A stretch of 5,470 nt of DNA from Campylobacteraceae bacterium UBA1877 (lineage in GTDB: Bacteria; Campylobacterota; Campylobacteria; Campylobacterales; Campylobacteraceae): NCBI GenBank assembly GCA_002352945.1, contig DDHL01000038.1:17688-23157 (forward strand). Reading direction: 5' to 3'. Positions 1 to 5,470 of the stretch are shown one piece after another. The notes below the pieces were generated by a model. It worked only from the letters and a program-made list of their open reading frames with translations, did no database searches and was not told the DNA's origin. Positions within the stretch are counted from its first letter, which is position 1. Each line of letters starts with the position of its first letter. Made by a program: the position numbers and the translations under genes.

Positions 1-356
1 GTATGGCTGGAATTGTGCTAACTGTTGGTATGGCAGTAGATGCAAACGTAATTATAAATGAGCGAATCAGAGAGCTTTTGCGTCAAGGATGCAGCATTAA
101 AAAATCGATTGAACAAGGTTATGATAATGCCTTGAGTGCAATTTTGGATGCAAATATTACAACTCTTATTGCAGCAGTTGTGCTCTACGCGTATGGAACA
201 GGACCAATTAAAGGTTTTGCCGTAACGATTAGCATCGGTATTTTAGCCTCTATGTTAACAGCAATTTTAGGAACACATGGAGTGTATGACTATTTTATGA
301 ACCGCATAGAGCGCTCAAAGAGCACATCTTTGTGGTTTGGTATGAAACGGGGGTAG
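1..356 (+). CDS. secD: SecD, protein translocase subunit, C-terminal fragment
   Basis: This is the C-terminal end of SecD, the inner-membrane subunit that works with SecF and SecYEG and uses the proton gradient to help pull exported proteins into the periplasm. The reading frame is open from the left edge, so the ATG at 3 is an internal methionine and the gene starts upstream of the window. About 117 residues are visible. They begin in a transmembrane helix carrying the family signature [10 protein letters not shown] followed by NERIRE (fragment residues 7-24). The conserved DANITT block follows (49-54), then two more hydrophobic helices (about 54-64 and 72-92), and a short basic tail ending in MKRG. 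These match the last three membrane segments of the SecD/SecF (RND-like) fold. The TAG stop is one base before the secF ATG, as expected for a co-translated secDF pair. The only oddity is the truncation by the window edge. Confidence 0.96.
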   Translation, partial: MAGIVLTVGMAVDANVIINERIRELLRQGCSIKKSIEQGYDNALSAILDANITTLIAAVVLYAYGTGPIKGFAVTISIGILASMLTAILGTHGVYDYFMNRIERSKSTSLWFGMKRG

Positions 357-357
357 T

Positions 358-1329
358 ATGCAGATATTTTCAAAAGATAAAATATATAATTTTATGAAGT
401 TAAGCCCCATCACTTTAGTCCTTTCATTGATATTGGTGCTTAGTTCATTTGGATTGATTTTAACTAAGGGGCTCAATTATGGAATCGACTTTTCAGGCGG
501 AACTCTTATACAGGTAAAATACGATAAACCAGTTGTTTTAGATGAGATTAGAGAAGCCATAGCAAAAGATTCTCTTTTTGAGAATGCAACTGTAACCCGT
601 TTTGGTTCGGAAGAAGAGATTGTAATCCGTTTTTCCGGCTCTAGCGGTGCTGTTGAAGAGGATATTGGAGATGTTGCGCGCTCTCACCTTGAGGGTACGG
701 GCGACTTTGAAATTCGCCGTGTGGATATGGTTGGACCAAAAGTGGGAAGCGAATTGCGCCAAAAGGGCTTGATGGCTCTTGTTATTTCTGTTTTAGCCAT
801 TCTAGCCTACATCGCTTTTCGTTTTGAATGGAGGTTTGCAATTGCAGCTGTTATTGCTTTGGTGCATGATATATCCATCGTTGTTGGCTCGCTAGTTCTT
901 TTTAGAGTCGATATAAATCTTGATATTTTAGCGGCACTTTTAACAATACTTGGCTACTCTTTAAATGATACGATTATAGTTTTTGATAGGATTAGAGAGA
1001 GTGTCAAAGAGAGCAAAACATTTGATTTGGCACAAATTATCAACTTTTCAGTCTCTAAGACTCTAACAAGAACCCTTTTAACTTCTCTTACAACTTTTTT
1101 TACTGTGCTTATGCTCTTTTTATTTGGAGGAGAGATAATTCATGGATTTGGGCTTACCCTTTTAGTTGGTATTATAGTTGGAACATATAGTTCAGTATTT
1201 GTAGCTGCACCTTTGCTATCTCGTTTAGGGTTTGATGTTCGAAGCTATAAAGCAAAAGAGGCTGAGAAACAAAAACGTCGTTTAGAGAAAGAAAAGATGA
1301 GAGCACAATTTGAAAAAGGTGTGGTTTAA
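358..1329 (+). CDS. secF: SecF, protein translocase subunit
   Basis: SecF is the partner of SecD in the accessory complex of the Sec translocon in the inner membrane. The 323-residue product has normal family length and six predicted transmembrane helices: about 16-36, 138-155, 160-181, 187-208, 235-256 and 264-285. Family motifs are in the expected order: YGIDFSGG (41-48) at the start of the periplasmic domain, VGPKVGSELRQKG (125-137) just before the second helix, LVHD (168-171), and GYSLNDTIIVFDRIRES (199-215) in and after the fourth helix. The last 27 residues (297-323) are a strongly charged, Lys/Arg/Glu-rich cytoplasmic tail, probably helical. The ATG lies one base after the secD stop and has only a G-run (349-353) as a possible ribosome site, so coupling to secD translation is likely. 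A hairpin overlaps the stop codon. I see no frameshift or missing motif. Confidence 0.97.
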   Translation: MQIFSKDKIYNFMKLSPITLVLSLILVLSSFGLILTKGLNYGIDFSGGTLIQVKYDKPVVLDEIREAIAKDSLFENATVTRFGSEEEIVIRFSGSSGAVEEDIGDVARSHLEGTGDFEIRRVDMVGPKVGSELRQKGLMALVISVLAILAYIAFRFEWRFAIAAVIALVHDISIVVGSLVLFRVDINLDILAALLTILGYSLNDTIIVFDRIRESVKESKTFDLAQIINFSVSKTLTRTLLTSLTTFFTVLMLFLFGGEIIHGFGLTLLVGIIVGTYSSVFVAAPLLSRLGFDVRSYKAKEAEKQKRRLEKEKMRAQFEKGVV

Positions 1330-1337
1330 CCCGCCTT
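1316..1337 (+). other. RNA hairpin spanning the secF stop codon
   Basis: The arm 1316-1324 (AAGGTGTGG) pairs with 1330-1337 (CCCGCCTT). This gives eight base pairs, one of them a G-U wobble (1320/1333), with a single bulged base at 1322. The loop is 1325-1329 and contains the secF TAA stop at 1327-1329. No T-run follows, so this is not an intrinsic terminator. It ends three bases before the strong AAGGAG ribosome site of the next gene. It could protect the mRNA end, mark a processing site or influence re-initiation, or it could be chance; the sequence does not decide. I read the pairing by hand, without a folding program. Confidence 0.4.
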
Positions 1338-1339
1338 GT

Positions 1340-1345
1340 AAGGAG
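1340..1345 (+). promoter_or_regulatory. Shine-Dalgarno site that decides the start of the next gene
   Basis: A perfect AAGGAG lies five bases before the ATG at 1351. An in-frame GTG at 1345 would extend the protein by two residues, but its first base is the last base of this ribosome site, so GTG initiation is implausible and the ATG is chosen. This is the clearest ribosome site in the window; the neighbouring genes have weak ones. Confidence 0.85.
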
Positions 1346-1350
1346 TGGTA

Positions 1351-1689
1351 ATGGATTGGGGAAAGGTTACTTATGTCTTTTTTGCCTTAATGAGCTTGAC
1401 TACAACGGCAGGTTTTTTGTATGACCATAATACAACATCACTATTTGTGGCTGCAAGTATAAATCTTGCATCTACCTTGCTTAAGATTGGTGTTCGCAAT
1501 GTCTTATCAGCGGAGCTTTTTTCAAGCTCACTGGTTGCAGATTTGCATTTGATTCCAGCCTTTATAATCATGCAAGTTACTGGAGATTTAACTATCGCCA
1601 TCTCTTTAGCAATTGGCGCTGTAATTGCAAATGTATTTTCATTGACACTTGTTGTCGTTGAATCGGCGAAAACGAGAGATGAATTTTAG
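1351..1689 (+). CDS. Small multi-pass membrane protein, probably DUF6394 family
   Basis: The product is a 112-residue, very hydrophobic protein of unknown function. From memory it resembles the uncharacterised DUF6394 family of Campylobacterota, which begins with MDWGKV-like residues and has a conserved centre; I could not check this by search. Four hydrophobic stretches are visible, at about residues 4-24, 29-47, 61-77 and 79-105. A central polar segment (KIGVRNVLSAEL, 45-56) has a Lys and an Arg and probably faces the cytoplasm. Asp64 and His66 (VADLHLIP, 62-69) sit in or beside the third helix and are candidates for functional polar residues. There is no cleavable signal peptide or lipobox, and the C-terminus is short and charged (AKTRDEF). 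It sits 21 bases after secF and 34 before leuS, so it is probably co-transcribed. A role in membrane-protein insertion or export is suggested by position only. Confidence 0.85.
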   Translation: MDWGKVTYVFFALMSLTTTAGFLYDHNTTSLFVAASINLASTLLKIGVRNVLSAELFSSSLVADLHLIPAFIIMQVTGDLTIAISLAIGAVIANVFSLTLVVVESAKTRDEF

Positions 1690-1723
1690 TTTAATTTAAT
1701 AATTTTAAGAAAAAGAGAGAAAG

Positions 1724-4168
1724 ATGGAGTATAGTCCGACTGAAATTGAAGCAAAATGGCAAAAAAAATGGGATGAGACAGGGGTGTTTGAACCGCTTAA
1801 TGACACTTCGCTACCTAAAAAGTATATTTTAAGCATGTTTCCTTACCCAAGCGGAAGAATACATATGGGACATGTGAGAAACTACTCTATTGGTGATGCG
1901 ATTGCAAGGTATTTTCGAAAAAAGGGCTTTAATGTTTTACACCCCATTGGCTGGGACTCTTTTGGAATGCCAGCAGAAAATGCTGCAATTAAAAATCGCA
2001 CCCATCCAAAGAGTTGGACTTATGAGAATATTGATTATATGCGCAAAGAGTTAAATGCCCTTGGTCTTTCTTTTTCAAAGGAACGAGAGTTTGCCACAAG
2101 CGATCCACTCTATACAAAACATGAGCAAAAACTCTTTACCCAAATGTATGAAAAGGGGCTTGTTTATCGAAAAAATGCAACCCTAAATTGGTGTGAAACA
2201 TGCCAAACTGTATTGGCTAATGAGCAAGTAGAAGAGGGGCGATGCTGGCGTTGTGATACACCAGTAACCCAGCGTCAAATGCCAGGATATTACCTTAAAA
2301 TTACTGCATATGCAAAAGAGTTACTTGATGATTTAAAAGTTTTGCAATCAGGTTGGCCAAATCAAGTTCTTACTATGCAAGAAAATTGGATTGGGCAAAG
2401 TGAAGGGTTAAGCTTTAAATTTAAACTTTCTGAACAAAGTTATCAAAAATTGAATAAAAAGTTTGATGGCTATGAGGTTTTTACCACCAGACCTGATACG
2501 ATTTATGGAATGACTTACTCAGCCTTAGCGCCTGAGCATCCTATTGTAAATGAGCTAATAGAGAATAATCTTTTAGAGCCATCAACGATTGATGCAATTA
2601 AAAAAATGCAGCGCTTAAGCAGCCGCGATAAGCAAAGTGCAACCAAAGAAGGTTATCCGCTTGGTATTGAAGTGCTCCATCCACTTACGAATGAACCAAT
2701 TCCAGTTTGGGTAGCTAACTTTGTACTTATGGAGTATGGCGGTGGTGCTGTTATGGCAGTTCCTGCTCACGATGTGCGTGATTTTGAGTTTGCAAAACAG
2801 TACGGTTTGCCAATCAAGCAAAGCATTGCTCCAACAGAGGGACAATACAATCCTGATGAACCCATGGTTGAATATGGTGTTATGGTAAATTCTGGCACCT
2901 TTAGTGGCATGGATTCAAAAAGCGGCAAAAAAGCGATAATTGAGCATTTTGAAAAAGAAGGAATTGGGAAAAAAGTTGTCAATTATAAATTACGTGATTG
3001 GGGCATAAGCCGTCAACGCTACTGGGGAGCTCCAATTCCAATTGTTCATTGCAAAGAGTGCGGAAGTGTAGTTGAAACAAGGCTGCCTGTAACCTTGCCT
3101 GATGATGTGGAAATCACCGGAGAAGGCAATCCGTTAGAACTTCATCCAACATGGAAGCATACAACCTGCCCAAAATGCAAAAAACCTGCACTTCGAGAGA
3201 CCGATACAATGGATACATTTATTCAATCAAGTTGGTATTTCTTGCGCTATACTTGCCCAAGAGAGCTTTGGGAAGAGGTGCCGTTTGATAAAAAATGGGC
3301 AGAGTATTGGATGAATGTAGATCAATATGTTGGTGGAATTGAACATGCGATTTTACACCTTCTATACTCACGCTTTTTTACAAAAGTGCTTAGGGATTTA
3401 GGTTATATATCATTTGATGAGCCATTTGCAAATCTATTAACTCAAGGAATGGTTTTAAAAGATGGCGCAAAGATGAGTAAATCAAAGGGCAATACGGTTG
3501 ATCCTGATGCAATTGTTTCAAAATATGGAGCCGATACAGCAAGACTTTTTATACTCTTTGCAGCTCCACCTCAAAAAGAGCTTGAGTGGAATGATAGTGC
3601 AGTTGAAGGTGCTTTTAAATTTATACGCCGTTTATGTGCTAGAGCCCAGTATGCTAAATCCTGCCAAAGCCAACCAAATATTGATCACCAATCTTTAAGC
3701 AAGAGTGAGCAGTATGCACGTAAAAAGGTGTATGAAGCCTTTGTAAAATCAGAAGATATATTTAATGGAAGCTACGCATTTAATACGCTCATTGCAGCTT
3801 CTATGGAAGCATTAAATGCCTTAAGCGAACAAGAAAATGAAGATGTGTGGAGCGAAGGATACTGGGTATTGCTTCATATATTAGAGCCAATAATCCCTCA
3901 TGTTTGCTGGGAGCTTAGTGAACAACTCTTTACATGTAAAAATATGAAAGAGGTTAAAGTTTATGATGAGGTTTTTGAAGAGAGCCTTATAACATTAGCA
4001 ATTACAGTAAATGGAAAAAGAAGAGCACAAATTGAGGTTCAAAAAGATATCTCAAAAGAAAAAGCAATTGAGGCTGCAAAAGAGAAGGCTAAAAAATGGA
4101 TAGATGGAAAAACCTTGATTAAAGAGATATATGTACCGCAAAAGCTTGTCAATTTGGTGGTAAAATAG
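1724..4168 (+). CDS. leuS: Leucyl-tRNA synthetase (LeuRS)
   Basis: This is cytoplasmic class Ia leucine–tRNA ligase, which charges tRNA-Leu using ATP. The 814 residues appear complete; E. coli LeuRS has about 860. The HIGH-type motif is HMGH (47-50) and the KMSKS loop is at 583-587. A first zinc knuckle has Cys157/Cys160 and Cys174/Cys177, and a second has Cys443/Cys446 and Cys482/Cys485. The CP1 editing domain, which hydrolyses mischarged tRNA, is intact: TTRPDT (254-259) and [13 protein letters not shown] (345-357) with Asp350 and Asp353. [10 protein letters not shown] (426-435) marks the return to the catalytic core. The anticodon-binding helices follow KMSKS, and the C-terminal tRNA-binding domain contains VNGKRR (762-767) and ends in LVNLVVK. 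Only LKDGA separates QGMV from KMSKS, so the leucine-specific insertion of E. coli is absent, as in several other bacteria. The ATG follows a purine-rich GAGAGAAAG stretch rather than a clear Shine-Dalgarno. Confidence 0.98.
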   Translation: MEYSPTEIEAKWQKKWDETGVFEPLNDTSLPKKYILSMFPYPSGRIHMGHVRNYSIGDAIARYFRKKGFNVLHPIGWDSFGMPAENAAIKNRTHPKSWTYENIDYMRKELNALGLSFSKEREFATSDPLYTKHEQKLFTQMYEKGLVYRKNATLNWCETCQTVLANEQVEEGRCWRCDTPVTQRQMPGYYLKITAYAKELLDDLKVLQSGWPNQVLTMQENWIGQSEGLSFKFKLSEQSYQKLNKKFDGYEVFTTRPDTIYGMTYSALAPEHPIVNELIENNLLEPSTIDAIKKMQRLSSRDKQSATKEGYPLGIEVLHPLTNEPIPVWVANFVLMEYGGGAVMAVPAHDVRDFEFAKQYGLPIKQSIAPTEGQYNPDEPMVEYGVMVNSGTFSGMDSKSGKKAIIEHFEKEGIGKKVVNYKLRDWGISRQRYWGAPIPIVHCKECGSVVETRLPVTLPDDVEITGEGNPLELHPTWKHTTCPKCKKPALRETDTMDTFIQSSWYFLRYTCPRELWEEVPFDKKWAEYWMNVDQYVGGIEHAILHLLYSRFFTKVLRDLGYISFDEPFANLLTQGMVLKDGAKMSKSKGNTVDPDAIVSKYGADTARLFILFAAPPQKELEWNDSAVEGAFKFIRRLCARAQYAKSCQSQPNIDHQSLSKSEQYARKKVYEAFVKSEDIFNGSYAFNTLIAASMEALNALSEQENEDVWSEGYWVLLHILEPIIPHVCWELSEQLFTCKNMKEVKVYDEVFEESLITLAITVNGKRRAQIEVQKDISKEKAIEAAKEKAKKWIDGKTLIKEIYVPQKLVNLVVK

Positions 4169-4687
4169 ATGCGCTTTTTTCATCTAATATTAATTTTTTT
4201 TCTTATTGGATGCGGCTATAGGCCATCATCTCAAATTGCACAAACCGTTTTGGGAGATAGGGTTTACGTAGAGGTTTCCATCAGTGTTCAAGATGCGCAA
4301 AATAGCGTACTTGTAAAAGATGCGATAAAAGAGGCGATAATTGGTCGCTTAGGGCGTGATGTGGTGCCAAAATTTCAAGCCCAAACTTCCATTTATGCTA
4401 GGCTTGGATCTGTAAGTTTTAGTCCAATAATTTATGATGAAGATGGATATGTTATTGCCTATAAAACAACTGCAAGCTTGATTATACGCACAGTATATAG
4501 TGATGGAAGATCAGATACTATGAGTGTTTCAGGACACTATGATTTTGATATTGAGCCAAATAGTGTCATTAGCGATACAAAACGTTATGAAGCAATCAAA
4601 AGTGCCTCATATGAAGCGCTAGATGAGTATATAGCAGCGCTATCTGTAAAAGGTCTTTATAATGAGCACAATAAATCAAATCATTAA
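4169..4687 (+). CDS. lptE: LptE-like LPS-assembly lipoprotein
   Basis: This is a predicted outer-membrane lipoprotein of 172 residues. The signal peptide is short: a basic start (MR), a hydrophobic core FFHLILIFFLIG, and the lipobox LIGC with lipidation expected at Cys15, leaving a mature chain of 158 residues. The mature N-terminus CGYRP is typical of LptE, which plugs the LptD barrel and helps deliver LPS to the cell surface. The rest alternates strand-like segments (VYVEVSISV 32-40, TASLIIRTVY 101-110) with helices (about 47-62 and 140-160), which fits the small alpha/beta LptE fold. LptE sequences diverge strongly, so the name rests on the lipobox, the size and the position directly after leuS, as in E. 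coli. Its ATG follows the leuS stop without a gap, with a weak GGTGG (4156-4160) eight bases upstream, so translational coupling is likely. Its end overlaps the next gene by 26 bases. A less specific lipoprotein is the alternative. Confidence 0.8.
   Translation: MRFFHLILIFFLIGCGYRPSSQIAQTVLGDRVYVEVSISVQDAQNSVLVKDAIKEAIIGRLGRDVVPKFQAQTSIYARLGSVSFSPIIYDEDGYVIAYKTTASLIIRTVYSDGRSDTMSVSGHYDFDIEPNSVISDTKRYEAIKSASYEALDEYIAALSVKGLYNEHNKSNH
4648..4653 (+). promoter_or_regulatory. Ribosome binding site inside lptE for the last gene
   Basis: AAAAGG lies eight bases before the ATG at 4662, within the coding sequence of lptE. It supports this ATG as the start of the last gene although that places the start 26 bases before the end of lptE. 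Ribosomes finishing lptE would terminate just downstream, so coupling is plausible. Confidence 0.55.
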
Positions 4688-5470
4688 AGAGAGTTTAGAA
4701 AAGATAAAAGATGAGCACTTAAGCTTAACCCCTGATAACTATGCAAAGGTATTTTGCTCTGTTGCTAAAAAGCATAAGGTTGTAGTTGAGGATTGCCAAA
4801 AAGTAGATAAGTATGTATCTAGGCTTGAAAACAGCTATGCCCAAGAGGTTAAACGTTTAAATATAAGCACAGTTGAAGAGTTGCTTAGCTTTTTTGTTGC
4901 AACTCTTAACCGGCTCAATCCAAACGAGAGTTCAAAATTGATCCAATCTTTGTTATTGGTAAACAAGAGAATTCTTCAAGCTATTGGACTTTTGCACAAT
5001 AAGCGTGCAAGAGAGCTTGCCACAACATCTTTGGAGCATTTAAGTGCAACCCAAAACTTAAAATCGATTGAAAATATCAAAGAGAAGTGGTTTAATTTTA
5101 TAAACGAATATGATGATAGTTTCTTAAGAAAGCTAGATAGTTTTGGGCCAATCAACAAAGATGATTTAGAAGCTATGGTAAATGATGTTTATAGGCTTTT
5201 ATCTAAAGGTGATGATGAGAATGAGATTTACCGCAATTTAGCTCCGCTTATCATTGCAACGCTCGCGCCTTCAATCGCCTCTAGCATGAATGATGATTTG
5301 GCAACAATAAGTTATGAGTTGCGCAATTCGCCTGAAATTTTAGCTTCCCCTGCAATTCAAAAAGATATTAAAAACTTTATTAAAAAAAGAATCGACCTTG
5401 ATAAAAAAGAGGTTGAAGAAAAAATTAGTTCATTAGACAAGTTACTTGATGAAGTAAACCAAAGAATAAT
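4662..5470 (+). CDS. Helical protein, probable N-terminal part of a GGDEF diguanylate cyclase (partial)
   Basis: The frame is open from the ATG at 4662 to the right edge: 269 codons with no stop, so the gene continues outside the window. The start is supported by AAAAGG eight bases upstream and overlaps lptE by 26 bases in another frame. The visible part is soluble and almost entirely helical, with no signal peptide or membrane segment. It opens with MSTINQIIKESLEKI, followed by LTPDNYAKVF (22-31). Such a TPxNY-type motif near the N-terminus is common in proteobacterial proteins with a C-terminal GGDEF domain, which make cyclic di-GMP. A mildly hydrophobic helix (193-207) follows in the middle. 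Residues 233-269 are rich in Lys, Glu and spaced Leu/Ile, like a coiled coil that could dimerise a following catalytic domain. No GGDEF or other catalytic motif lies in the window, so the cyclase call is inferred from recalled resemblance to Campylobacterota proteins at this locus. The existence of the gene is much surer than its function. Confidence 0.65.
   Translation, partial: MSTINQIIKESLEKIKDEHLSLTPDNYAKVFCSVAKKHKVVVEDCQKVDKYVSRLENSYAQEVKRLNISTVEELLSFFVATLNRLNPNESSKLIQSLLLVNKRILQAIGLLHNKRARELATTSLEHLSATQNLKSIENIKEKWFNFINEYDDSFLRKLDSFGPINKDDLEAMVNDVYRLLSKGDDENEIYRNLAPLIIATLAPSIASSMNDDLATISYELRNSPEILASPAIQKDIKNFIKKRIDLDKKEVEEKISSLDKLLDEVNQRI

Noticed and set aside
3..5. ATG near the left edge as a true start of a 117-residue protein
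   Set aside because: The frame is open to the left edge and the protein begins in the middle of a conserved SecD transmembrane motif, so this is an internal methionine of a truncated gene.
538..762. Reverse-strand open frame inside secF
   Set aside because: It is antisense to well-conserved SecF coding sequence and has no family features.
1345..1347. GTG as start of the small membrane protein gene
   Set aside because: It overlaps the last base of the AAGGAG ribosome site and has no ribosome site of its own; the ATG at 1351 has ideal spacing.
1371..1601. Reverse-strand open frame opposite the small membrane protein gene
   Set aside because: It lies wholly opposite a better-supported gene and shows no recognisable domain and no sensible neighbour on that strand.
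1690..1723. AT-rich gap before leuS as a promoter
   Set aside because: TTTAAT/TAATAAT-like strings occur, but such strings are expected in AT-rich DNA and no well-placed paired element was evident. A weak internal promoter cannot be excluded, but I cannot support one.
2615..2982. Two overlapping reverse-strand open frames inside leuS
   Set aside because: Both are antisense to the LeuRS editing domain and overlap each other; they are explained by codon composition of leuS.
3498..3698. Forward open frame of 66 codons inside leuS, other frame
   Set aside because: It is contained within the conserved region after KMSKS of leuS, with no separate evidence of translation.
4976..5158. Reverse-strand open frame opposite the last gene
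   Set aside because: It is short, antisense to a 269-codon open frame with a plausible start, and has no recognisable motif.
1..5470. A novel defence, mobile or other undescribed system
   Set aside because: The genes are recognisable housekeeping genes in a compact same-strand cluster. I saw no repeats, integrase, transposase, toxin–antitoxin pair or abrupt change in composition.

Overview
The window reads as an ordinary chromosomal housekeeping cluster from a member of the Campylobacterota (formerly Epsilonproteobacteria). A free-living Sulfurimonas- or Sulfuricurvum-like organism is more likely than Campylobacter or Helicobacter. This is inferred from the AT-rich coding sequence, the gene order secD–secF–(small membrane protein)–leuS–lptE–(putative diguanylate cyclase), and the style of the proteins. 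I could not run a taxonomic search.

Layout: every gene is on the + strand and the genes are packed almost without gaps. The window opens inside secD (last 117 or so residues, ending at 356). After one base comes secF (358-1329). A 21-base gap holding a hairpin and a strong Shine-Dalgarno leads to a 112-residue, probably four-helix membrane protein that looks like the DUF6394 family (1351-1689). A 34-base AT-rich gap precedes leuS (1724-4168). The stop of leuS is directly followed by the ATG of an LptE-like outer-membrane lipoprotein gene (4169-4687). The last gene starts inside the end of lptE (ATG at 4662, 26-base overlap) and runs off the right edge. Its visible 269 residues are a helical N-terminal region ending in a probable coiled coil, which resembles the region in front of the GGDEF domain of Campylobacterota diguanylate cyclases. 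No GGDEF motif lies within the window.

Functionally, SecD and SecF support late steps of Sec-dependent export. LeuRS charges tRNA-Leu. LptE, itself a Sec-exported lipoprotein, helps LptD insert LPS into the outer membrane. The 0-1 base junctions and the overlap suggest one polycistronic message with translational coupling. The leuS–lptE adjacency is also known in E. coli (leuS–lptE–holA), which supports the lipoprotein call.

There is no RNA gene, mobile element, CRISPR array, tandem repeat or intrinsic terminator that I can support, and no stretch over 300 bases lacks a gene. I found no convincing undescribed system. The items most worth a second look are the uncharacterised membrane protein between secF and leuS, the hairpin over the secF stop codon, and the overlapping start of the last gene.
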